From Fidelibacterota bacterium (GTDB lineage: Bacteria > Fidelibacterota > Marinisomatia > Marinisomatales > TCS56): a DNA stretch of 49,847 bases. The notes beneath the pieces are model-generated. The model saw nothing but the letters and a program-made list of their open reading frames with translations, was not told where the DNA came from and made no database searches. The position numbers were made by a program, and so were the translations under genes. The DNA lies in assembly GCA_013203115.1 (NCBI GenBank), contig JABMQW010000087.1:1-49847 (forward strand). The letters run 5' to 3'. Shown one piece after another: positions 27,311 to 35,706 of this stretch. Position 1 is the first letter of the stretch. Every line of letters starts with the position of its first letter.

Positions 27311-29053
27311 ATGATAACGTTGAGAAAAACCAGCCTAGCAATCCTGCTGGGAATTGCCCTGTGGTCATGTTCGCTCTGGGAGTATGCTGACCCTTCCGAC
27401 CCGCTGACCAATGCGGCCCCTGAGACCTATCTCACGGTAGTTGCCAACGACACCCTTTTCCCGGTTGAATCAGCTGACTCCAGCTGGTACTATATAATTG
27501 GTTTGGACAGCATTCCGATCCAGGGTCCCGATACCCTGACTGATGCTTTCGCCACTATCTCTACCAGCCGCCAGGTCTTGAACTGGTGGGGGGAAGATAG
27601 CGATGGTGAAGTAATTGGCTATCTATATAAATGGAATTCGGATGCTGACTGGACCTATACCACCAGGGAATCGGGAATATTTTATGTTCCTATCCGTACC
27701 GTTCTGGATGTGTTCTGGTTTGATATCAAGGCAATCGATAATAGCGCCCGTTGGGATTATGACCGTCCGGCCACGGCCGTGAGCGATTCCGCCGATTTTG
27801 AATATATATCCGATATCGGTGATACGATTAATGTTCTCGATGCTGCAGATGTTTTTCTTGACGAAGGAGCGCTGCCCGGTATCCAGACTCCCCTGGGCGC
27901 CCCCTTACGGCCATTGCAGGATAACGAATTATTCTACCTGCCGCCAACAGAAACTGAGGGCGCAGTGGACCTGTCCTCAGCAAAACTTGTTTTTCCAATC
28001 AGAAATTCCAGTCCCGAAATTTCTTTCCGCTACCAGAGCAATCCAACCTACGTTGCCCAGGAAGTAAGAAATGACACGGCCTATACCTTCCCAACCCGGA
28101 CCTTTGTCTGGGACCTTTATGACCTGGATGGACTGGAGACAGTCACCAATATTTATTATGCACTTGATGATACCTGTGACACCTGCTGGAATACCCTGGA
28201 TGCTGCCGCTTATACCAGCTATACGCTTACTGGTCTCAAGCCCGGCTTCCGTACTATTTATCTTAAAACCAGCGATATTGCCGGGGCCGAGAGCAAGATT
28301 ATCCAGTACCCGGATACTTCAAATACCGATGAACCAGATTTCTGGAAAGTAATGCCGGTTGTTGGCAATCTGCTATTGGTAGATGATTACCCTCTGGATA
28401 GTCAAAACAATTCCAATAGATGGTACAAGTCCGTTCTGGATTCAGTAGTGGGTAGTGGGAATTACTCGACCTGGGAAATCGGCTACCGTTTGCCGTTTTC
28501 AACTGTCGATATATCGGCTAATCTGAAATATTTTGATCATGTTATCTGGTATACGGCATACAATGGTATCGAAACCTACCGCGAGGCTGAATCCAATATT
28601 AATTCCTTTGTGCTGGGGGGCGGCAACTTATTTATGATCGCCTCTGAATTGAAGGATACGACGTTCACCTGGTTTCCGCTGACTGATACCTATGTTGTAA
28701 ATCCCAATGGTCGTTTGTGGCCGGGCCGAATTCTGGAATCAGGGATTTCTGCGGAATATGACGTAGCTGTGGCAAAAATGATTGCCATCCGTTTGCGTGC
28801 TTTCGAACCGGATTCAGCCCTGTTCGTTAACTATCAGGAATTATACCACCTGCAGGATCCCACGGCCCAGGATCAATGGGTCGGCAACCCGGTCATGGCT
28901 GGTATGGGCAGATTTCAGGTTTCCGCCACCAGGCTATCGGGCCTAGCTGGGTTAATGACAATCACCCTCCACGATGGTTATGATTCCACCCTGGAAGAAA
29001 CTGGGATCATTAACTTTTTCGATTATTTAATTAATGAGGCCTTTGTCCAGTGA
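27311..29053 (+). CDS. lipoprotein associated with the TonB-dependent receptor, function unknown
   Basis: 580 residues with a lipoprotein signal (lipobox ALWSC, Cys20). The first 340 residues are beta-rich and look like two or three Ig/FN3-type modules (LNWWGEDSDGEVIGYLYKW; TFVWDLYDLDGLETVTNIYY). The rest (about 350-580) has an alternating alpha/beta pattern beginning GNLLLVDDYPLDSQNNSNRW and including FDHVIWYTAYNG and GGGNLFMIASE, resembling a glutamine-amidotransferase-like or ThuA-like fold, but no catalytic triad can be assigned. The stop overlaps the GTG of the receptor gene (GTGA), so the two are probably made together. It takes the genomic position a SusD-type partner would have, but shows no SusD features. 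Confidence 0.72.
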   Translation: MITLRKTSLAILLGIALWSCSLWEYADPSDPLTNAAPETYLTVVANDTLFPVESADSSWYYIIGLDSIPIQGPDTLTDAFATISTSRQVLNWWGEDSDGEVIGYLYKWNSDADWTYTTRESGIFYVPIRTVLDVFWFDIKAIDNSARWDYDRPATAVSDSADFEYISDIGDTINVLDAADVFLDEGALPGIQTPLGAPLRPLQDNELFYLPPTETEGAVDLSSAKLVFPIRNSSPEISFRYQSNPTYVAQEVRNDTAYTFPTRTFVWDLYDLDGLETVTNIYYALDDTCDTCWNTLDAAAYTSYTLTGLKPGFRTIYLKTSDIAGAESKIIQYPDTSNTDEPDFWKVMPVVGNLLLVDDYPLDSQNNSNRWYKSVLDSVVGSGNYSTWEIGYRLPFSTVDISANLKYFDHVIWYTAYNGIETYREAESNINSFVLGGGNLFMIASELKDTTFTWFPLTDTYVVNPNGRLWPGRILESGISAEYDVAVAKMIAIRLRAFEPDSALFVNYQELYHLQDPTAQDQWVGNPVMAGMGRFQVSATRLSGLAGLMTITLHDGYDSTLEETGIINFFDYLINEAFVQ

Positions 29054-31827
29054 GAAACCGATTTATTGTCGCTGCAATAATCCTGTCGGCTGCCTGCGGA
29101 CAGATCGGGACAATTACCGGTAAAATCACCAATAAAGCCAATAACGAACCGTTGGTCGGTGTCAATGTTATTGTCAAGGGCACCTATTACGGTGCTGCTA
29201 CCGGCCTGGATGGCTTTTATACGATCACCAGAGTAGCTGCCGGCACATTTAACGTCGAAGCCTCAATAATCGGTTATAAAATATTACTGCAGACCGGAAT
29301 CGAAGTGACTGCTGCCAACCGGACCAGGCTTGACTTTGAAATGGAGGAAACAGTTCTGACCCTGGGGGAGGAAATCGTCGTTCTTGGTAAAAAGCCCCTT
29401 TTTGATCCGGATGCTACATCTTCAATGGTCATTATCCGCAGTGAAGATATCGCCAATAAAGTCGTCTCCGGTGTCGAGGATATTTTAGCCGAACAGATCG
29501 GTGTCACCAAACAGGATAATGAAATTCATATCCGTGGTGGCCGCGTTGACGAAAGCCTCTTTATTGTGGATGGTTTTTCGGTAAAAGATCCCCTTTCCGG
29601 CTATTCCGGTAATCTTTTTATTAATGCGGAAGCAATCGAAGTATTGGAAATTGTAACCGGTGGTTACAGCGCCGAGTACGGACAGGCCATGTCCGGTGTC
29701 GTTAATATAAAATTGAAAGAAGGCCGCGATAAATTTGAGGGTGCGGTCAAATACGCCAGTGATAATTTCGGTTTGAACCAGGATGCCATAACCCATTACA
29801 ATACCGACCGATTTGAATTTAATTTAGGTGGTCCATCGCTGCTCCTTGAAAAACTGCCACCTTTGCTGGGACTGGACCTGCCGGGCAAGTTTTCCTTCTT
29901 CATTAATGGCTACAGTAAAATCTGGGATAGCAATTTGCCTGTTGCCGATAAAATATTCCCGCACCGCAACTGGTCCGCCCCGGCTGGAATTTCTGAAGAA
30001 ACAGCCGATAAACTGATGCAGAAACTGGCTCCCCGGGAAAACAATGACTGGCACCTGCTATATAAACTGACCTGGGATATAGACGCCCAGAAGAAACTGG
30101 GCTGGTCTTATGATATTTCCATGAATATTAACCAGGGCTTTTTTATGTCCCGGGCCTTTTCCAATACTTATTTCCCTTATCGCTACCAGGAAATCCTGGA
30201 TTATTATAATACGATTACCCGGGAAACCAGGCTTATGAATCTGAATTTCACCCATACTCTGAATACCCGTTCATTTTATACCTGGACCCTGGGCCGGTTT
30301 ATTACCATGGAACATAGCGCCGTTCGCGATCTGCACTGGACCGAGTACAGCGAGCGACTTGACCTGAAGCCGATTAATTATATACTTCTGGATCAGGAGG
30401 GCAATACCCGCGTTACTTACGGTGATGAATTTTATGATACCGGTTTCGCCCCCGAATGGTATGATGTTTTCAGTGATAACTGGCGTTTTGATTTGGATTG
30501 GACTTACCAGACTCAGAAGCGGCATAAAATCAAGGCCGGGCTGGAGAATAGTATTACCGAAATGCAGGTCCTTGATATCGAAGATCCCTGGACCGGCACC
30601 ACCGGTTTAGGCGCTAATTTTGATATGTATAAAGCCCAGACTATGTACGGTGCGCTCTACCTTCAGGACCGGATTACCTTCGAAGGTATGACTCTAAACA
30701 TTGGATTGCGTTATGATTACTGGTTCCCGGGGAAATATGTTGAGAATGCAATAAATGACCTCGATGCAGTTATAATCACCGATGAAGCGCGGCAGAAGTT
30801 CAAGGATGAAACCTTCGAATTTATGGGCTATCGCGGCAAAGGTCGGATCAGTCCCCGTTTCGGTATATCCCATCCGGTTACCAATACCGATGTACTATAT
30901 TTCTATTATGGACATTTTTCTCAGTTACCCACCTTCCAGTACGTATATGCCAAACTGGATGCTTCATCCCAGTCGACATACCAGGTCTTTGGAAATCCGA
31001 ACCTGAATCCCAAGACCACTGTTCAATATGAAATCGGCCTCAAACACAGTTTCAGCGAGGACCAGGTACTGGAGCTAAAGGCTTACTGGAAGGATATGTT
31101 TGATTATGAAACATCTCAGACAATAACCCCCTCCAATCCCAAATATGCTTACCTGCGTTTCAACATGTATTTCAATGCCGACTATGCTCGGTCCCGCGGA
31201 CTTGAATTCATTCTCAAAAGCCGCATCTTTACCAACCTATACGCCGATATCAATTTCAATTATTCAATCATTACCGGAAAAAGTTCATCGCCGTTGGACA
31301 ATCTATTGGTTCAAGCCGGTGAATTACGTGAAAAACCGCTGGGCGAAAATTTTATGAGCTGGGACCGGCCGATCCAGTTTTTCACTAATATTTCCTATAA
31401 TCATCCCAGCAATTGGGGGGCTTCCGTCCGGCTGGATTATCGCAGTGGCCGTCGCTATACGGTCTCGATTCCCGGAACAAAGGAATTTCCTGATGGATTC
31501 CGCGAAGAAGGTGGTATAGTTTATTATGTCGGCACTAGAGATGATGATCGGCCTTTCAGTCAACTGGCCACAGTATCTGAAAAAACGATCGATATAAAAT
31601 TGTTTAAATCTTTTAAAATGAACAAAATGCGGATGAAGCTATATCTGGAGGTAGAAAACCTGCTTGATCTAAAGATTCCACGTCGCATCAACCCCTTTAC
31701 CGGGGAAGGCTTCGATCCCGGAGTAATATATGCTTATAGTTTGTTGGACAGCCCCAATCCTAATTATGATCCTTCAAGAATTCGTTCGCCCCGCTCCTCC
31801 ACCATGGGCATTCAGGTAATATTCTGA
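29050..31827 (+). CDS. TonB-dependent outer-membrane receptor with carboxypeptidase-regulatory-like N-terminus
   Basis: 925 residues from a GTG overlapping the previous stop. A short signal (IVAAIILSAACGQ) is followed by a CarboxypepD_reg-like domain (about 18-105, GTITGKITNKANNEPLVGVN). The plug domain comes next (about 120-235), with EIHIRGGRVDESLFIVDG and GGYSAEYGQAMSGVVNIKLKEG. The remainder is a large beta-barrel with alternating aromatic strands, ending in the Phe-terminated strand STMGIQVIF typical of outer-membrane barrels. Such receptors import bulky ligands with energy from TonB. The ligand is unknown; neighbouring glycosidases suggest an oligosaccharide. It shares overlapping stop/start codons with genes on both sides (29050-29053 and 31827). 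Confidence 0.93.
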   Translation: MRNRFIVAAIILSAACGQIGTITGKITNKANNEPLVGVNVIVKGTYYGAATGLDGFYTITRVAAGTFNVEASIIGYKILLQTGIEVTAANRTRLDFEMEETVLTLGEEIVVLGKKPLFDPDATSSMVIIRSEDIANKVVSGVEDILAEQIGVTKQDNEIHIRGGRVDESLFIVDGFSVKDPLSGYSGNLFINAEAIEVLEIVTGGYSAEYGQAMSGVVNIKLKEGRDKFEGAVKYASDNFGLNQDAITHYNTDRFEFNLGGPSLLLEKLPPLLGLDLPGKFSFFINGYSKIWDSNLPVADKIFPHRNWSAPAGISEETADKLMQKLAPRENNDWHLLYKLTWDIDAQKKLGWSYDISMNINQGFFMSRAFSNTYFPYRYQEILDYYNTITRETRLMNLNFTHTLNTRSFYTWTLGRFITMEHSAVRDLHWTEYSERLDLKPINYILLDQEGNTRVTYGDEFYDTGFAPEWYDVFSDNWRFDLDWTYQTQKRHKIKAGLENSITEMQVLDIEDPWTGTTGLGANFDMYKAQTMYGALYLQDRITFEGMTLNIGLRYDYWFPGKYVENAINDLDAVIITDEARQKFKDETFEFMGYRGKGRISPRFGISHPVTNTDVLYFYYGHFSQLPTFQYVYAKLDASSQSTYQVFGNPNLNPKTTVQYEIGLKHSFSEDQVLELKAYWKDMFDYETSQTITPSNPKYAYLRFNMYFNADYARSRGLEFILKSRIFTNLYADINFNYSIITGKSSSPLDNLLVQAGELREKPLGENFMSWDRPIQFFTNISYNHPSNWGASVRLDYRSGRRYTVSIPGTKEFPDGFREEGGIVYYVGTRDDDRPFSQLATVSEKTIDIKLFKSFKMNKMRMKLYLEVENLLDLKIPRRINPFTGEGFDPGVIYAYSLLDSPNPNYDPSRIRSPRSSTMGIQVIF

Positions 31828-32831
31828 TGAAATCAAAGATTTCAATATTTCTACTTTTAACGCTGACCATTGCCAGTGGCCAAAATCTCTTTCCCATTCT
31901 CGGTGGTCAGCGGGTGGGCACCTCCGTATTTACATTCCTGAAAATTGGTGTCAGCGCCCGGGCCGCCGGTATGAGCGAAGCGGTGGTTGCCCTGAACCAG
32001 GATGCCGCCTCCATTTACTATAATCCCGGCTCAGTTGCCCAGTTTAGCGGGACTGAAATTTCCGCTTCCCGGATTCAATGGCCAGCGGATATTAATTATG
32101 ATTTCATCAGTTTTACCCACCACTTATTTCAAAGACATTATATCGGTCTCAGTGCCGGTATCCTGCATATGGAGCCCATGCCGGAAACCACGGTATACAT
32201 GCCTCACGGTACTGGTAATTATTTTATATTCCAGAACCGGTTTGTCGGTCTCACCTACGGCGCCCGCATGACGGACAGGTTTAGTTTCGGCGTTACCTTT
32301 AAGCATGTCCAGGAAAACCTGGCCGGTTCAAAAATGAATGGCATGCTGATTGATATGGGAACATTTTACTGGACTGGTTTTCGCACGCTCAGGTTCTCGG
32401 CTGCTCTCTCCAATTTTGGTTCCCAGGCCCGGCCTGACGGTTATTTCAGTAAACAGTATATCGACCATAGCTCAGGCGAAGAAGCCATCAACGATTCTGC
32501 ATCATTTACCCAATTTTCGCCGCCGACGGTATTCAGAGTTGGATCGGCTATGAATATAATTGATAATGAATTCCAGGTTATGACGGTAGCTTTGCAATTG
32601 AATCATCCGGTTGATAATTCTGAATCGATTGTACTGGGAACAGAATATATTCTTTTAAAGACGCTTAGTCTGCGAGCCGGCTATAAATTCAACCGGGTCG
32701 AAGAAGATTTCTCATTGGGGGCTGGGTTATATATCCCCTTGGGCGGTCTGAAATTGCGGGTAGATTACGCTTATACAAACTTTACTTACTTAACAGACCC
32801 ATCCCGGCTAACGATCGGATTGTCATTCTAG
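31827..32831 (+). CDS. PorV/PorQ-family outer-membrane protein
   Basis: 334 residues with a signal peptide (ISIFLLLTLTIASGQ). The family signature is near the start: GTSVFTFLKIGVSARAAGMSEAVVAL followed by NQDAASIYYNPGSVAQF. Many amphipathic strands follow and the protein ends LTIGLSF, as expected for a FadL-like barrel. PorV is the T9SS protein that hands sorting-domain cargo to the attachment complex; other members have unknown roles next to TonB receptors. This copy starts at an ATG overlapping the receptor stop (TGATG) and is therefore probably specific to this operon, possibly serving export of the T9SS proteins at 21844-27244. Confidence 0.88.
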   Translation: MKSKISIFLLLTLTIASGQNLFPILGGQRVGTSVFTFLKIGVSARAAGMSEAVVALNQDAASIYYNPGSVAQFSGTEISASRIQWPADINYDFISFTHHLFQRHYIGLSAGILHMEPMPETTVYMPHGTGNYFIFQNRFVGLTYGARMTDRFSFGVTFKHVQENLAGSKMNGMLIDMGTFYWTGFRTLRFSAALSNFGSQARPDGYFSKQYIDHSSGEEAINDSASFTQFSPPTVFRVGSAMNIIDNEFQVMTVALQLNHPVDNSESIVLGTEYILLKTLSLRAGYKFNRVEEDFSLGAGLYIPLGGLKLRVDYAYTNFTYLTDPSRLTIGLSF

Positions 32832-34210
32832 TGTTAAATAAATTATCTCATGAAACCAGTGTTATTCAGCCTCTATTTACATGGTTCATGGTAATCATTT
32901 TTCTGACCGGTTGCGTAGAAAAAATGATTCTGCCAGAGGATCTGCTTGAGGATTCGGGGACCGCCACTGTTCCTTCCACCAATGATACCACCTATTTGCA
33001 GGTTAACCCGGTCTGGGATGCTGTAATTGGTTTTATGACGCCCATGGATTTATCAATTGCCCGGGACGGTCATATTTTTATCGCTGATTCGGCAGCAAAC
33101 AGCATTTTCGTTCTGGATCAGGGTGGCGTCAGGGTGGAAGGTTTCGATATTTTCATTAACCTCCAAGATTCTGATGGCCTTCCAATTAGTCCGATTGATG
33201 TCGATGTGGACTCAAAGATGAACGCTTTTTTTATCGATGGCAGTAACCGGATTTTCCGCTGGAACCTGTATTGGAACTCTACAGGTATTGATTCTGTTCT
33301 CACATCGGCGGTGTTCAAGGATACCCTCACCGGCGACACCATAACCACAGAATATGGCACCCTGGCGTGGTTTGAACAGCTCAACTTTCAGGATATGACA
33401 ATCGTGGAATACCACTGGACCGCCGACCTCGCATTGCTGGACAGCTATTTGAAACCACATCTATTCTATGATGGGGCCAATGATCCTGATTATGAGTCGT
33501 CCTGGTTCTCGGCAATCACGACTGTTGAAGATACCAGGAATCATTTATTTGTCACCGACTACGCCAACGACCGGATTCTAGAAATCTATTATGCCCGGAA
33601 TAACTTTATTAAACTCTCATCCGGTGAATACGTCTGGTCTCACTTCGGTGTTAAAATTAGTGAACCTGAGGATTACGGTACCGGCTCAGGGACTGTCAAC
33701 AAACCACTTGGCCTGGACGTGGATTATGAAAATAATCTTTATTACTGCCAGACTGGTGAAGTTTTTTTGGTGCATAAAATATATCCGGATTTTTCAAAAG
33801 GTTATTTGGACTACTTATCCGCTTTCCAGCTCTTCAAGCATGATATTATGGATTTAGGCCGCTTCAGCGCCCCCCGGGATGTGGCCGTAGACGATAATCA
33901 GATGATCTATGTTTCAAACAGTGGCGCCCGGGAAATCCAGGTTTTTAATTCTGATGGCAGTTTTTTCAAAAAAGCCGGTATCCTAGAATACCGAGTGGAT
34001 CGAGAACTTGGCTATCCCACCGATTCGTTAGCCGTTGTGGTCGATTCAACGGAATATTTTTATCTGGTGGAGGAACCAGGATTACTCCTGAATCCAGCCG
34101 GAATCACGGTTGATGACCGGGGCGTCATCTACGTCTGCGATCCGGATCAGTCCAGCATATTCCGTTTCCGTTTGTCGAATGTATTGGATGAGGATCTCCA
34201 ACCCGAGTGA
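32831..34210 (+). CDS. NHL-type beta-propeller lipoprotein
   Basis: 459 residues from a GTG that overlaps the previous stop (TAGTG). The lipobox is FLTGC (about Cys30), preceded by an unusually long n-region, so the real start may be internal. The body has several NHL-like repeats, each with a hydrophobic IxVDDxxxIYVxxxxxxxIxxF pattern: MDLSIARDGHIFIADSAANS, PIDVDVDSKMNAFFIDGSNR, RDVAVDDNQMIYVSNSGARE and AGITVDDRGVIYVCDPDQSS. It is likely a six-bladed propeller at the membrane surface, a binding scaffold more often than an enzyme. It is the last gene of the receptor operon and meets the B12 locus tail to tail. Confidence 0.82.
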   Translation: MLNKLSHETSVIQPLFTWFMVIIFLTGCVEKMILPEDLLEDSGTATVPSTNDTTYLQVNPVWDAVIGFMTPMDLSIARDGHIFIADSAANSIFVLDQGGVRVEGFDIFINLQDSDGLPISPIDVDVDSKMNAFFIDGSNRIFRWNLYWNSTGIDSVLTSAVFKDTLTGDTITTEYGTLAWFEQLNFQDMTIVEYHWTADLALLDSYLKPHLFYDGANDPDYESSWFSAITTVEDTRNHLFVTDYANDRILEIYYARNNFIKLSSGEYVWSHFGVKISEPEDYGTGSGTVNKPLGLDVDYENNLYYCQTGEVFLVHKIYPDFSKGYLDYLSAFQLFKHDIMDLGRFSAPRDVAVDDNQMIYVSNSGAREIQVFNSDGSFFKKAGILEYRVDRELGYPTDSLAVVVDSTEYFYLVEEPGLLLNPAGITVDDRGVIYVCDPDQSSIFRFRLSNVLDEDLQPE

Positions 34211-34395
34211 TTCCATCGGGGGGTGTGATCGGTATTGGGATCGGGGGATCGGAGCAGGATTTTCAACCAGAGCAGTTTGAACAGGTATTCAAGAACGACC
34301 GGGATCTGGGTTTCCGACCAGTGCACACGCCGGAAAAGCTTCTGGTGCTGTAGCCAACGTAGATAGCCTAATTCCAGCCCACCGCTGTGAACCGG

Positions 34396-35691
34396 TTATT
34401 TGAGCAGCGTTATTTTTGCCAGGGATTTGACACCATCGATTGTTAAAGCCACAAAATAAATTCCGGTAGCGTGCTCGTTGCCATTCCATTTATGCCGATA
34501 GTCTCCCCGAATTAAGTGCTTATGAATCAGTTTTTCGATCAGTTTACCCTTAAGATCATAAATTGCCAGATCGATATTTGCGTCGGTTGCGATACTGAAA
34601 TCTATTGAAACAATGGCGTTGAATGGATTTGGATATGGTTTTAGGAGCGTATAATTCGCTGGTTGAAGGATGTCATCCACAGTGACTGATCCGGGTGAAT
34701 AGGTAGCAAAGAATCCGGGAATAGCGCCTACTGTATAATCTTGCAATACTGTTCCTTGGGTGTTGATTACCGTCACTGTATCCGGGGCGGTATAATCTGT
34801 GGTGTGACCGATAAAAATATAATCCTGGTGTACTCCGGCCGAATAAACACCGGCTATATCACCTAATTGTCCGCTGGTATTGATAGCAAGATTGGCATCC
34901 AAAGGTGCTATTCCCCGAAGTACTGTCCGGTAGACATTGCCATTGATATTTACTAATCGGCTTGCCCCAAGATCGGTGGCGTAATCATTAGTGGTGACGG
35001 AACCAGTTGAGTGCTGAATTAAGGAGGTACCTGAATTGGCATTCCAATTGGCATCATAATACTGGCTGGCAATAAAGATGGAATCGCCAATAGCCAATAG
35101 TGCTACCGGTCCGGGTACCACATGGAATGTATCGGCCGCCGCCAACGGATTCATAAGATTATACTTCAGGACCATATCATTATTACTCCAATCCTGATGC
35201 ATGGAGCTGGAAACATACAGATAGCCAGCATGTACCAATATGGCTTCGGTCATAAGCCCGGGAGTTGGAATAGGATCTAATAGAGTATAACTCGAAAGAT
35301 CAATTCGGATGATTCCGCCGGTGTGCCAGTTGGTAAGGTAGCCGACATTATTGTAAGTAGTAAAATACCTTGGACTTGCTCCGGAAACATTGATAGTTGT
35401 AATAAATTCAAAGTTGTTTAACAAATTTACCACTTCGACGGTATGTGAATTGTTCATTATGATGAAAAGGTGGTCATCTGCGATATGTAGTGACTGACCG
35501 GTATCACCGAGAGGGTTGCTGTTTGGATCCCAGTGAACCGGACCCTGAATTGGTCCTAATTGATCGGAAAATTTCCAAAGGGTGGAATTGGGAGTCTGGA
35601 AATTTCCTTCACACAGAACATAAATATCAGTTTGCGTGAATAATAAGTTTATTGTTAGTATGGTTGCTAATACAACGAATTGTTTTTTCAT
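34396..35691 (-). CDS. BtuG-like beta-propeller with T9SS sorting domain, predicted surface B12 binder
   Basis: 431 residues, signal peptide FVVLATILTINLLFTQ. The mature protein begins TDIYVLCEGNFQTPNSTLWKF and continues with GDTGQSLHIADDHLFIIMNNSHTVEVVN and SPRYFTTYNNVGYLTNWHTGGI. This matches the opening of the DUF5074/YncE-type propellers to which BtuG belongs. BtuG is the Bacteroides surface protein that captures cobalamin for the BtuB receptor. Here the propeller (about 20-340) is followed by a T9SS sorting domain (KPYPNPFNAIVSIDF, IYDLKGKLIEKL, LAKITLLK) instead of an N-terminal lipobox. It lies 15 bp downstream of the BtuB-like gene and is presumably controlled by the same riboswitch. 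B12 binding is inferred, not shown. Confidence 0.82.
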   Translation of the reverse strand: MKKQFVVLATILTINLLFTQTDIYVLCEGNFQTPNSTLWKFSDQLGPIQGPVHWDPNSNPLGDTGQSLHIADDHLFIIMNNSHTVEVVNLLNNFEFITTINVSGASPRYFTTYNNVGYLTNWHTGGIIRIDLSSYTLLDPIPTPGLMTEAILVHAGYLYVSSSMHQDWSNNDMVLKYNLMNPLAAADTFHVVPGPVALLAIGDSIFIASQYYDANWNANSGTSLIQHSTGSVTTNDYATDLGASRLVNINGNVYRTVLRGIAPLDANLAINTSGQLGDIAGVYSAGVHQDYIFIGHTTDYTAPDTVTVINTQGTVLQDYTVGAIPGFFATYSPGSVTVDDILQPANYTLLKPYPNPFNAIVSIDFSIATDANIDLAIYDLKGKLIEKLIHKHLIRGDYRHKWNGNEHATGIYFVALTIDGVKSLAKITLLK

Positions 35692-35706
35692 TGAATTTTC
35701 TCTCGC

